Shown: positions 53,811 to 64,000 of the stretch, one piece after another | Position numbering within the stretch: position 1 is the stretch's first letter | Layout of the letters: every line of letters begins with the position of its first letter | Origin: Dipteris shenzhenensis | Taxonomy: Eukaryota > Polypodiophyta > Polypodiopsida > Gleicheniales | DNA length: 64,000 bases | Direction: 5' to 3' (one strand) | NCBI GenBank assembly: GCA_047967505.1 | Contig: CM106541.1 | The notes under the pieces: generated by a model | What the model was told of the DNA's origin: nothing | The model's database searches: none | What the model saw: the letters and a program-made list of their open reading frames with translations, nothing else | Translations under genes and position numbers: made by a program

Positions 53811-54806
53811 AGCTAGATCCTGCTCCTAGCTTCCTAGCCCGCAAGCTCCTTGCTCCCTGCTCACTGATTCCGTACAGCAGCCCACGCTTCAGTTCTTGAG
53901 GTGCCGTACACCTTGCGCCATCGCTTGCTCCATGCTCACTGATTTCGTACATCTACCGTACTGTTTGCCGTTGTACCGTACTGTTTGCTGCCGTACATTT
54001 TGTAAATCTCCTGCTGTCCGTACTGTACCTATGCCGCACTACTTGTTCCGTTTAGATACGCGCCGATTGTCCGTACAGCTCGTCGTCAGCAGCTTGTCGT
54101 TCGTACTCCGTACAGTTGGTTGTCCGTACAACGAGACAGTACTCAGTCCGTATCTTGTACGAAATTCGTACTGACAGTTCCGTACAAGTTGAAAGCGTCC
54201 GTACACTCCTGTTGCAAGGCCTTATGTGCAAGTTTTATTCTTGCAGGTACTCTAGCAATTGGTTTTTTGGTAGGCATTGTTTGTAGACAGCCATTGTTTG
54301 GCTAAGATCTTGCAAGAATTTGGGGCATTCCGTATTTGTGGACAGACATTGCATTTGGGTTGCAGGTTGTCCAAAATTTGGGGCTTTTGCAATCACACTG
54401 CAATTTTGCAGTGAAATTTGGGGCTTTTTCAGGCAGAGTGCAATTTGTGCAACATTTGGGGCTTTCAAACCATTTGCCCTCTTTTGTATGCAATTTCCCA
54501 CAAGAAATTGGGGCTTTTGCATTTGGGTTGCAATTTTGTAGGTAAAAGGGCATTTTGGAAGTTTGCAGACAGTTTGGGACTCAGTACGAGTCAAATTGCA
54601 GACTTTTGCCACCTTTTGCAGATTCTATTTGCAGATTTTTGGGCATTGAGCAGAGCATTGTGGTGCATTTTGAGCCTTTGACAGGCTGTGACACTATTTG
54701 TCACTGTGGGCATATTTTCCTTTGCAGATTTTACTTGTGCATCTTACATCCCAGGAAGGGATTTTACTTGTTCAGTTTGCTGTATTTCTGAGTTTATTTG
54801 GCAAAA
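53811..54806 (+). other. Copia-G leader with GGGGCTTT-type repeats
   Basis: About 1 kb between primer site and gag. The first part repeats CCGTAC words; from 54250 to 54660 it repeats a loose unit containing AATTTGGGGCTTTTGCA (about six times). No coding motifs. Confidence 0.7.
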
Positions 54807-55535
54807 ATGGCATAGAACAACTCAAATGAGGTGTTCGGGGTTCTCACACAGGAGGATTAGTTGGATGGCACCAACTACTCCTTGTGGAGTTTCATGGTTC
54901 GCAATATCTTAGTTGGCATAAATCTTTGGGATTATGTCAATGGAGATGAAGAAAGACTAGATACAATGCTTATACCTGTCACTCCTACAGCTGGAGGCAG
55001 GGGTAGAGGTACAAATACATCACAGGTAATTGGAGCAGCCGCTCCAGGAGCTTCCACAGCAGAGCATGAAAGATGGGACTCTAGAGATGCACAAGCTCTT
55101 TCAGTAATTTCTCTTTCTGTCAAGAGGTTCATTATACCTCATATTCGGTCATGCAAGACATCTATGGCAGCTTGGGTAATACTGGAGAGTATGTTTGCAG
55201 CAAGGAACGATGCCAGGGTTTCCTTTCTTAAGCGAGAACTTTCCCAGACACATATGGAGGAGGGAGATTCCATGAATTCTCACCTCGCGAAGCTTTAGGA
55301 TCTCAGGGAACAATTGCTGAACATTGATGAAGTCATTCGGGATTCAGAGATGATCTCGACCACTCTGAACTCTCTTCCTGAGTCCTATCTTGGTTTCCAC
55401 ACCTCGCTGAATTTGTCATTGAGGGGGGGGCAGCAATCCTCTCTCCTTTCACGAGTTGGTAGGACTTCTATTGCAGGAGGAACAAACACGCAAAAATATG
55501 GCAACCCGGGCTGGCGAGCATGCTATGCTCTCTAA
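54807..55535 (+). pseudogene. Copia-G gag
   Basis: ATG at 54807, TAG two codons later, then NNSNEVFGVLTQED, TAG, LDGTNYSLWSFMVRNILVG (the copia gag opening), VISLSVKRFIIPHIRSC, AWVILESMFAARNDAR, SFLKRELSQTHMEEGDSMNS. After a TAG near 55297 the frame changes or continues to LNSLPESYLGFHTSLNL. The TAG codons at 54813, 54852 and 55297 most simply come from CAG or similar codons. Confidence 0.88.
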
Positions 55536-55599
55536 GTTCAAGCTAAAGGGTAAAGGGCAGCATAAGCCACATGCCAATCAGCCCACACATCAGCATAAA

Positions 55600-56072
55600 G
55601 CTGATTATGGACAGCCTTCTTATAAGGCACAGGGTGATACAAACAAGCAGAAAAAGAAGGGCATCTGTCATTACTGCAAGAAGCCAGGTCATTATATTGG
55701 AGAGTGCAAGAAGAGCATAGCCAAAGAAAAGAAAAGGGATTCCGGTATCAGATGCATCAGGTCCACATTGCCATGATGGAGGAGATGCTGCAGCCAACTT
55801 GGTTGAAGAGCACTATGCCTTTTTGACTTGCACTTCAGATTTTTTAGTGGGTAGTTCAGATACTACAGCCACTAATGATGATGACCCATATGCTTTTTTG
55901 ACTTGCAGTTACGATCCTTCAAAGGATGAATGCTCTTTCAGTGTTGATGAGACACTACATACTTGGTATTTTGATAGTGGCGCGCCAAAGCACATCACTT
56001 CCAAGAAAAATCTGTTTGTAACTTTGCATTCTTCACACACCAAGAAGAAGGTAACTGGAGCGGCTACAGGTT
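55600..56072 (+). pseudogene. Copia-G zinc knuckle and protease
   Basis: CHYCKKPGHYIGEC at about 55669-55710 is a complete CCHC knuckle. After a frame change, TWYFDSGAPKHITSKKNLF near 55965 carries the copia protease active site DSGA. Protease is cut at about 56072 by a LINE, after VTGAATGSHA. Confidence 0.88.
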
Positions 56073-57450
56073 CTCATGCTATCACGGATGATTCGTGGTA
56101 AGTCATCCGTTCCTCACCAGATCATTCAGGCTGAGTTTGGGTCACCCCCTTTACGGCTAGATGCTGCATTTCAGGTCATCACATATCTGTATCGAGTTAG
56201 GGAATATGGGGATTATACCCCGGGGCGTAGCAGGCTACCATGGATAGCTCTATCCTCTTCTATGGCACTTGCAGCAGGAGGAGATCAGAGGTGCTGGTAT
56301 GCACGTACAGAGAGATGGTTTGAGCGACTGGGGCTCCACATGGATAGACTACCTCCCTTCCAGTATAGCATGGATGCTCCATTCTCTCTCCTCTTATCAG
56401 GTCAACCAGGTTATCCGTGAGGATCTACTACAGCTACACACCTTTCGGACCTGGTTGGAACCGAGTGAACTCCCAGTGAAGCTTAGCTTCTACAGAGATC
56501 ACTTCTTACATATCACAGTGGAGGGTTTCATTGACCCACCAGGATACACACAGATTCACCTATCCCACTCGATGAGGATCTCTCTTGGGTAGTTTCGGGT
56601 CTCTTCACACAGAGTTCGCATCGAGAGCGGTAGAGCAGAGCGACTACCCAGGGAGCGGCGCATATGCACACTATGCGACATACAGGAGGTTGAGACAGAG
56701 GAGCATTTCATCTTCAGGTGTCATGTGTACTATGAGATTCCACTGCCTCTTCAGAGATAGTTATGGGATTTTAGTCCATTTTCTCTCCTACCCAGACCAG
56801 CGATGTTTGGCAGGTTTCATTCATGAGGCACTTAGACACCGCGAGAGGATACTCCGAGCACGGAGACAGGAGCATACTTCTTCCTCGGTTGATTCCTCTC
56901 AGAGCTCTATCACGGAGTTCTTTCAGCTAGATCACATGGATCCCAACGAGACGAGGCCTTGACATGACCGTGACCCAGAGCCCGTGACCCGACAGCTCAG
57001 ACAGAGGGTCGACACACAGATCACACTTGGAGACATTCTCTCCTTGTTTAGAGTCGGGCTCTGACCGACGGGGGCCACAGTAGCCCTGGTTAGACGCAGA
57101 GCTACGATCAGGAGACGTGCCAGGACCGCACCTCTGAGTGGCCGACAACACTCTATTGCCGACTTCATGCCTCCACTACCTCATCCATCCTGATATCTTA
57201 TTGTTGCTGGGGATGATGATGATATTGATGATGATGGTGAGATTGATATATAGTCGACCATTGACATGACTATGTTGTACGTAGGACTTAGTACTGCCAT
57301 TCTGCATTTTTGCATTTTTTGCATTTTGCATTGGTATGGACGCTCGTTTAGTAGCTCCACTACCACATCTCGTTATATCAGGATTTTCACAATCTCATAG
57401 ACTTATCGGTCTTCCGAAGACTTTAATAAACTTTCTTTCTTTCTTTCTTT
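56073..57450 (+). mobile_element. 5'-truncated LINE with CTTT tail
   Basis: Post-RT part of a plant-type LINE. Reading SRMIRGKSSVPHQIIQAEFG at 56085 onward, then LPPFQYSMD, and the zinc motif RRICTLCDIQEVETEEHF (56660-56725) with C-x2-C and H-x4-C spacing, typical of zf-RVT. An acidic GAT-rich segment lies near 57205-57250. The 3' end has TCTTCCGAAGAC and a (TTTC)n tail at 57430-57450. Several frame breaks. The left edge joins Copia-G protease and the right edge joins the Copia-H LTR at LTR base 29. Confidence 0.85.
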
Positions 57451-57774
57451 CTAGGTGCATGTGTGCATCCACTAGCAGTCATATGGTTGTGTGTGTGTAT
57501 GTAGGAGAGGCACACTTAGTGCCATAGACAATGACATAGGTGATGATGTAATGCAAAGGCCCCCACATGGGGTGGTGCCCATGATTGTGGAGTTCCTATG
57601 ATTTAGGAGCTACCTCCTTTGATGTAGGAGAGGTGCCATTGACTTAGGCCACCCTCTCTCCATTTCTATAAAAGAGGGACTTCCCTCTCACAATGAAGAG
57701 AACACCCATTGCTACATCTTTTGTGTTCTCACTCCTCTTGCCACAATGCATCTATTCTCCCCTACGTTCCAACA
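57451..57774 (+). repeat. Copia-H 5' LTR, missing first 28 bp
   Basis: 324 bp corresponding to bases 29-352 of the 3' LTR (60103-60426) with equal length and about 10 or fewer differences. TATAAAA near 57668 is a likely core promoter. Confidence 0.95.
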
Positions 57775-57776
57775 TT

Positions 57777-57789
57777 TGGTATCAGAGCC
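57777..57789 (+). other. Copia-H primer binding site
   Basis: TGGTATCAGAGCC, two bases after the LTR. Confidence 0.93.
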
Positions 57790-58608
57790 ATGATCCTCCT
57801 CGAGCTTTAAGACTCCTAGGCTGCCACCTCATCATCTTCTTCAACATTCTTCTATATCTCTCCCATTTTTCCCAATTCTGCCCGAATCTTGCAGCATCAA
57901 TTTCTCTAGATCCAACCGTTAAATTTCAAAATGCTTCTGGCTCCATCTTCCCCACGCAAGAGTGCATCTCATCACCGTTGGGATTGCCAGAATTTTATTG
58001 TCAGCGACCGTGTCGCTTTGTTCTCGCCAATCTAGCTCAAAATTCCGCCTGGTGGGAAACAATTTCATAACACCCTCTTAGTCATAGTTGGACAACCTTA
58101 TGAGCTAGTTGCTGTCCAAGTTTAAGCGTATTTGGTCCACAAATGAAGGAGAAATCAGAGAAAAACCAGTCAGAAATGGTGCACTTCTCACTGACGATCT
58201 GGCGCAACATTGCGTCATTCCTTTCTGGAGGAAGTACTTTGGTATTAGCTCTTTCATTCCACACAAAAAGCCCCATCAATAGAGCTTTCAACTGTTTGAA
58301 TTGCACCCTCCAACTTCAGACTGTTCAATTTGGGGGTAACAGTGATATTTGCTTCTAATATGAACCATTGAATATGGTTAAGTGCTAGAAAGTTTCATTA
58401 TTATCTCAGTTATCTTTGGTCTTTTGGATGTTTGACCATTGGAAGTGATTTGAGGCATTTTTTAGTCTTATCTTTGGAGCACTGTCCTGCGGTTTGACAG
58501 TTTTGGTAAATGCTCATGATGCATTTATGATATATTTTGAATGGAATATGTTTGAATGCTATTTTGTGAAGGAACAGACACTTCCTTGTAAGTGGTAAGA
58601 CCTTCCTA
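57790..58608 (+). other. Copia-H leader
   Basis: About 800 bp of leader with no coding motif before the gag ATG at 58609 (track frame begins at TTG or ATG of MANMSKIDG). Confidence 0.6.
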
Positions 58609-58945
58609 ATGGCTAACATGAGTAAGATAGATGGTCATTCTTTCCATACTTGGCAGACCAAATTCATTCTCATGAAGAAAGGTCTGTGGAATATTGCTTG
58701 TGGAAAGAAGAAGAAACCTTCAACAAGAAAAGGTGAAATAGCATGGACAGTAAAATATGAAAAGGCCCTTGCTATCATAGCATTGGGACTTAGTGACTCA
58801 TACATTCATGACATAGATGGGTTTGGGTGCAACTTGAAAAGGTATTTGGTGCACAAGTTTTACTCAAAAGTCTTCTAGATGATGAGTATAGCAACACTTT
58901 TACATCCAACTTGGTGGATAGTAAAGCTTCTCTTTTGGAAGAGGA
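58609..58945 (+). pseudogene. Copia-H gag N-terminal half
   Basis: MANMSKIDGHSFHTWQTKFI, KKGLWNIACGKKKKPS, KALAIIALGLSDSYIHDIDG are typical copia gag residues. After a TAG near 58876 the frame goes on as [20 protein letters not shown], a gag C-terminal helix. At about 58945 the plus-strand coding sequence stops abruptly where an inverted pol segment begins. Roughly 50 residues between the two gag parts are missing. Confidence 0.88.
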
Positions 58946-59985
58946 GAGAAATGACTCCTACTAACTAATCTTGCCTTGTATCTGTTCACAGAACCATCTG
59001 CATTGTGCTTCACCTTATAAACCCATTTACAGCCAATTGCATTCTTGTCTTTAGGCAAAGGCACCAATTCCCATGTTGCATTTGCATCCAAGGCATCCAT
59101 TTCTTCATCCATGGCTTTCTCCCATCTTTCTTTTCCCATGGCTTGCTCAAAAGAAATGGGTTCTGGTTCCTGTATCACTTTGACCATATAGGCATAGTGA
59201 ATGGCTGTAAATCCATCATATTTCAGCCTATCCACAGGATACCTAGCTCTGGTAGACCTGTGCAAAATAGGCTCACTTCTAGGTGCTCTCAAAACATCCC
59301 TGGTCTTCCTTACTCCAGGTGTAACAACAGAAGGAATACCCAACTCATCATCAATGCTCTGTTCTGAGCCACTGGATTCACTATCCACATAAGAGTGACC
59401 TGCATTCACATCAAACATGGGCTGATCTACCTTCTATTTTCCTTTTCGTGATACCTGCGGACCACTATCTGCATTGCTTTGAGGAGATTCTCTTGATCTC
59501 AATCTATCTGTCCATGGCAAGGTATGTGAACCACTGCTAGAGGACACTGCAGGTCCACTGATATTTTGTGATTGTTGCTGTAAATTCTGTGCAGCATTAC
59601 CATTTTGTGCATCTACATCAATCATCACATTTACTGGTTTATACCAGCTGCTCATCTCATCAAAAACAACTCCTCTGCTCACTGTAAACTTACGAGTAGA
59701 AGGGTTATAGCATCTATACCCTTTCTGCTGCAGAGAATAACCAATAAAGACGCACTTCTCAGCTTTTGGATCCAACTTGGACCTCAATTCATCTGGCACA
59801 TGAACATAGGCAATGCAACCAAAAATTTTCAAATGGGAAATATCTGGTTTCCTACCAGTATACATCTCCTCTGGCGTCATGCCATGTATTGCTGCAGTGG
59901 GAGTCCTGTTCATTATGTAAACTACTGTACTCCAAGGAAAGTGAAGCATACCTTTGCTAGCATGAGATCCTAGCCATAGATTTAT
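58946..59985 (-). pseudogene. Copia pol segment in inverted orientation inside Copia-H
   Basis: On the minus strand, from 59985: integrase C-terminus (FPWSTVVYIMNRTPTAAIHG, KIFGCIAYVHVPDELRSKL), the Gln/Ser-rich linker, a stop near 59434, then the start of RT ([49 protein letters not shown]). Its strand is opposite to the surrounding gag, primer site and LTRs. RT catalytic motifs are absent. Either this is an inversion of Copia-H's own pol or a reversed fragment of another copy. Confidence 0.9.
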
Positions 59986-60061
59986 CCTTGACTACCATGA
60001 GATCGCATGAGAAACTATGTGACTAGATGTATCCTTGAGAGACATAGCAAGAGGCAAACCC

Positions 60062-60074
60062 TTGAGTGGGGGTA
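60062..60074 (+). other. Copia-H polypurine tract
   Basis: GAGTGGGGGTA directly before the 3' LTR start TGTTGGGATATG. Confidence 0.85.
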
Positions 60075-60426
60075 TGTTGGGATATGTGTGATCAAGGGCT
60101 TGCTAGGTGCATGTGTGCATCCACTAGCAGTCATATGGTTGTGTGTGTGTGTGTAGGAGAGGTACACTTAGTGCCATAGACCATGACACAGGTGATGATG
60201 TAATGCAAAGGCCCCCACATGGGGTGGTGCCCATGATTGTGGAGTTCCTATGATTTAGGAGCTACCTCCTTTGATGTAGGAGAGGTGCCATTGATTTAGG
60301 CCACCCTCTCTCCATTTCTATAAAAGAGGGACTTCCCTCTCACAATGAAGAGAACACCCATTGCTACATCTTTTGTGTTCCCACTCCTCTTGCCACAATG
60401 CATCTATTCTCCCCCACGTTCCAACA
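60075..60426 (+). repeat. Copia-H 3' LTR
   Basis: 352 bp, TGTTGGGATATG to CGTTCCAACA, followed by Gypsy-B2 sequence. Confidence 0.95.
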
Positions 60427-61061
60427 GTATTGTTTCAGTCCTTTAATGCTTATATACGGGTTTCAACCTAAATCTCCAGTAATGGTTGCATTCAAATGAA
60501 TCAAGAATGATGCTGCGAAAACATTCTTGCAAGACATGCAAGAGATGCTGCAATTTGTCAAGGAGTCTATTAGAAGTGCCCAAGACAGGGACAAATTTTA
60601 TGCTAGTAGACATCGTTCCCCCAGAGAGTTCTCTATTGGAACGATGGTATACTTGTGTATTATCAAGGAATCCAAGAGTCTCAGTAATGGACATGTTAGG
60701 AAGTTATCCCCCAGATACTGGAGTCCATTCAAGGTTATCCGAAGAATTGGCTAAGTTGCATATGAACCGGATTTGCCTCTTAATGTAAGAATTCATCCAA
60801 TCTTTCATGTCAGTAGTTGAAAGAAGTGCTAGGTGCTGAGGATCAAACTCCTCAGGAACTTATAGAGGTTGAAGATTTATTTTTATATCGCACGAGCCTG
60901 AGAGTATTCTTGGCTTTCGTGAATGTCAAGCTAGAAATAGGCAATCACGGAATACAAGATTAAGTGGAAGGATCGTGTTGAGGAGGACTCTACGTGGGAG
61001 ACATTGACTAACCTTCGGAGAGAGTTTCCAGACTTTCTTTTGAACTCAAGAGTGACTTCTT
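60427..61061 (+). pseudogene. Gypsy-B2 integrase C-terminus and chromodomain
   Basis: FLQDMQEMLQFVKESIRSAQ, DKFYASRHRSPREFSIGTMV, LSPRYWSPFKVIRRIG, then IHPIFHVS are the gypsy integrase C-terminal (GPY/F-like) region. Further frames give IKWKDRVEEDSTWETLTNL near 60960, a chromodomain core (KWK...TWE). Several stops. This is the only place where Gypsy-B's chromovirus nature is directly visible. Confidence 0.88.
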
Positions 61062-61076
61062 AGAGGAAGGGGAGAT
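61062..61076 (+). other. Gypsy-B2 polypurine tract
   Basis: AGAGGAAGGGGAGA shortly before the LTR start TGTATCTAACG at 61077. Confidence 0.85.
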
Positions 61077-61600
61077 TGTATCTAACGTGTGTTTAGGCGC
61101 ACATGACTAGCTTTGATAGCCTGGGGAGGGTAGTGGCTAGGCAGGTGATTCTCAGGTTGGGTTGCAAGGGCAATGAACAAGTTAGGGTTCCAGCTATTTT
61201 TAGCGGCATTGGGCTAGATCCTATATAAAGGGCCCAAAGGTTCACTTTTCATTCACGCAAGTCAGAGCAGGTCTAGCTCTTCCTTGCTGGTCTAGATCCT
61301 CGATTGTGTTGCGGACGCGCACGTGCTTTTTAGTGTATCCCGGGTTCCCAGCGCAGTCTTGAGGCCATATGGGCGCCTTCTGGTGGTACGGGACATCGGG
61401 AGGTTGTGGACTGGTTGGATGCATATGTTCGTGCCAGTAGCCTAGCCTGTGGCTCGAGGGATGCTCATATTCTATGGGTCTTGGACCCATGAGCATGACG
61501 GTTGGGTGGTGAGCATGCTTGTGCCTCTCTTTGTGGTTCTATGATTGGTGGTTTGTGCTTGTGTGCTGGTATGGATTTCCAGGAGCGATGGTGGTTGCAT
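61077..61600 (+). repeat. Gypsy-B2 3' LTR
   Basis: Aligns along its length with the Gypsy-B1 5' LTR (11528-11546 plus 19546-20030), including CTATATAA and GTTGCGGAC. The exact end is uncertain, near GGTTGCA at about 61600. Minus-strand frames inside are shadows. Confidence 0.85.
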
Positions 61601-63090
61601 CAATGTTGAGGACAAGGCTGTATCCATCATGGAGGATGAGGAAGATAAAGACCACTTTGAGACGGATTTTGGGTTGGTAACTACCATTGATTGGAGTATT
61701 GGCTCTAGAACTCATAGGTGTGCAATGTGCTGACAAGATTACTTAATTGAGGTACTCGGCATGCAAATTTAATCTTCCAGATAATGGCCTGGATGTGGAA
61801 ATTTGCACCAATGGGAAGTACATTTTTTGAGCATTAAAAAATGTTAGACCAAGTTTTCCTTTTGGCACATCATGAATTCTTCCATATTCATGGAGATATA
61901 ACTTTTTCACACACTGTCAATGGTGTTTTGAGAATTCCTTATGGAAATGGAGTTCTTATGGATAATGTATGAATGCTGAAACTTGAGAGGAAAGAAACAC
62001 AAATTAAAATACACAAATAAAAAAATATACACATGAAGGAAAGACATAGGAACAAGGAATTACTAAATTTACTTTTTTAATAACCAAGGAGCTATGAAAT
62101 TTTTGAATAAAGAATCATGCATTGGAAGTTCTCCGTGAATACTAAGCTTTGCATGCTCAATTATGCATTTGTGGTTCCCATATTCTGTTCTACTTCACTA
62201 GTAGCACAGACATCCTCATGCTGGGATAGCAAGGGCCAATTTGATTTACTAGTTCATATAGGTGCCCTCTTCTCTCCTCTAGGATGTGGCCCAGATGATG
62301 CTGATCTGCTGCTCCTTGCTGCTCCTTGGAAGGCTGCTCCAGGTGATGATAAATGAGGCCCAAAGCCTCCTCTTATATAAGCCCCAAGGCCTGCCCAAAA
62401 AACCAACCAGGAGAGATGGATATGGCCGACCTAGTCAGCCCCTCCCTGGCTGACTTTTGCTGCTACAAAAGCGCCCCCTCTGGGGCTCACAAAACTAGGC
62501 CAATAGCCCTCACTTCTATGCAGGGTCCAGCCCTCCTGGTCTGCTCCATTCTTGTCCTGGTTGGTTGACTATATCCAGCCCAACCAGCCGCCTCTTTGGC
62601 CGACCTTGTTGCTGTCTGCCCCCGCCATGATCCAGGCTCTCTGCAGGTCCCATAACCCCCGCCACACAGGTGCCTGTTGCCCCGGACTGTCTCTGCCTCG
62701 TGTCGCCATCTCCAGCGCTTCCTGGCCCATGTTCCAGGCCATGTGCAGCCCTGACATGCTGCCACATGGTGCGCATTTGCTGGCGCCATCTCCGACCTGC
62801 TCAAGCCATCCAAACCTTCGTGGCTCTACTCCGACCTGATCTAGCCAGCCAGGGACATGCTCTTGCCTTGTGCTGCCCATGTGGGAGCCCCATGCTTTTC
62901 TTCTCTCTCTGGTCCGTCCCCCCGATGCACACCTCATTTGGGGGCTCACAAGTGGGGAAGTGACCATTCATTTTCCAGCAGATATGAGTTTCACCCAGTG
63001 AACAATACATTTTCCAGATCCTGAGACACGCTGCACTCGTCAGCAGATGGACATGTAGATCACATTGAGCAACCTCCCTGAAGGACAAAT
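61601..63090. other. No supported gene
   Basis: AT-rich first half and GC-richer second half (62300-62950). Frames on both strands in the second half lack domain motifs. Confidence 0.5.
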
Positions 63091-63091
63091 T

Positions 63092-63364
63092 GATGTAATG
63101 GGGTGTACCAAGGGGTACAAGGTTTGTGTGAGTTTGTGTCACCACATGGTGGTTAGTGTGACCAGGTTAGGTGGTAGAAGGTTCTATTAGGTGTGATTGA
63201 GAGATTCATGGGCTTGATTGAGAGATCAGTGGAGTGATTTGTGGATCTGGAGATGCTCTCCTTTGGGGCACATGCATTGTATCAGTTGCCCTTATAAGGG
63301 CCTCTCCTCTTTTGAATAAACATCTCTTTGTTCCATTTGTTGAATCCTTCATGCTGTTCCATCA
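63092..63364 (+). repeat. Copia-type 5' LTR (Copia-I), start approximate
   Basis: Ends TTCCATCA just before a primer site. Within it TTATAAGG near 63291 and TTTGAATAAAC near 63312 look like promoter and poly(A) signals. The left boundary near TGATGTAATGGGG is a guess. Confidence 0.6.
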
Positions 63365-63366
63365 TG

Positions 63367-63379
63367 TGGTATTAGAGCC
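63367..63379 (+). other. Copia-I primer binding site
   Basis: TGGTATTAGAGCC, two bases after the LTR end; one change from the usual iMet site. Confidence 0.8.
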
Positions 63380-64000
63380 ACGTCCACCCTCTTTGAGCCT
63401 TCTTTGAGTGCCATATCATCATCTTTTCCAAATGAAGCTTTTCTTCATTCTCTTACCACAGATTTGCTTAGGCTTGTTCTCCTTCATCTCTGAGATATTT
63501 CTTGCGCCATCTGAGCCCAAGCTTTCTCATGTTGGGGTGAATCCCTGGCTAGGAGAAATTAGGGAATAGTTTCTTCATTTGCCCGTGCCGACACGTTTTC
63601 TAGCTGTTGAAGATTCACACAATTCTCCCTGTAGGAGCCACCATTCATAATGGCTCTAGTTGCTATTGGGCAACACTATAAGGAGCATGCTGATGAAGTT
63701 TGGTCCCATTTGGTTCAGTAATCTGCCCGCAATCGACCAAAACACAGTCGATCTTTCTCATACAATGCTACGCGATTCTTGACGAATCGGTGCAATTCCT
63801 TTTCGTGGCTTCTTGTGTGGGGTATGAGCTTCGAATCAGTACCAAAGGCCCTCTCTGAATCGCTTCTGATCGCTCCAATTTTGGCCTACAAGTTCACTGT
63901 TTCATGGTTGACTATTTTCTGGATGTTTGACTGTGTTTGACAGAGTTGACCAAGTCAAACTGAGAAATTTATTGAGGGATTTTATTCCCAACATGCTATT
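63380..64000 (+). other. Copia-I leader running off the window
   Basis: No coding motif before the window ends; gag would lie beyond. Confidence 0.5.

Larger units (their letters stand above)
48290..61600 (+). mobile_element. Gypsy-B2: chromodomain gypsy with nested insertions
   Basis: Plus-strand Ty3/gypsy element collinear with Gypsy-B1. Pieces: leader and gag 48290-49720, protease/pre-RT 49790-50545, RT 52061-52330, RNase H 52600-53020, integrase start 53040-53548, integrase end and chromodomain 60427-61061, 3' LTR 61077. It is interrupted by the TRIM-like element 50551-52060 and the complex insertion 53549-60426. The central integrase core is missing between 53548 and 60427, so a deletion accompanied the second event. 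No 5' LTR was found. Confidence 0.87.

Noticed and set aside
62353-62967. Several overlapping frames on both strands
   Set aside because: GC-rich segment with no recognisable domain; none favoured over the others.

Overview
This window looks like nuclear DNA of a land plant with a large, repeat-rich genome. The evidence is one full-length Pescadillo (PES1) gene most like plant orthologues, many Ty1/copia and Ty3/gypsy elements with plant-type tRNA-iMet primer sites (TGGTATCAGAGC and variants), chromodomain-bearing gypsy elements, plant-style LINEs, and methylation-type decay of retroelement frames. A diverged non-LTR, non-LINE reverse transcriptase at 31-33.4 kb resembles a family I associate with seedless plants, algae and other eukaryotes, so a fern or other seedless plant is plausible. 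I cannot fix the species.

Layout. 1-3.9 kb: minus-strand copia gag-pol (Copia-A) whose distal end is a chimera carrying a second copy of its own integrase/linker segment. 3.9-6.2 kb: copia leader and a 116-bp tandem repeat. 6.39-8.26 kb: PES1, single exon, with a telo-box upstream. 8.3-11.2 kb: no clear gene except one candidate terminal exon with a poly(A) signal. 11.5-20.0 kb: Gypsy-A, a complete minus-strand chromovirus-like element with 5-bp target duplication GCTTA, inserted in the 5' LTR of plus-strand Gypsy-B1; Gypsy-A's own 5' LTR holds a copia fragment. 20.0-22.3 kb: decayed Gypsy-B1 body. 22.3-23.8 kb: LINE ORF1 region. 24.0-28.9 kb: Gypsy-C, a non-chromovirus gypsy element, containing a MITE-like inverted repeat.

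29-42.6 kb is low-complexity and minisatellite-rich. It holds the unusual reverse transcriptase gene in a roughly 4-kb pyrimidine-rich strand ending at a double hairpin, then two decayed LINEs. 42.6-45.5 kb: short non-autonomous gypsy-type element with two LTRs. 45.9-48.2 kb: copia fragments and a LINE 3' end.

48.2-61.6 kb: a second copy of the Gypsy-B family (Gypsy-B2, plus strand) used as an insertion target. Its RT is split by a 1.5-kb TRIM-like element (TSD GTATC). Its integrase is split by a composite of Copia-G, a 5'-truncated LINE and Copia-H, a copia with two near-identical LTRs and an inverted pol segment. The gypsy chromodomain and 3' LTR follow. 63.1-64 kb: a further copia-type LTR and primer site running off the window.

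PES1 is the only gene I would call functional. Everything else recognisable is mobile-element sequence at various stages of decay. Many broken frames are single transitions giving TAG, TAA or TGA, as expected from deamination of methylated cytosine.
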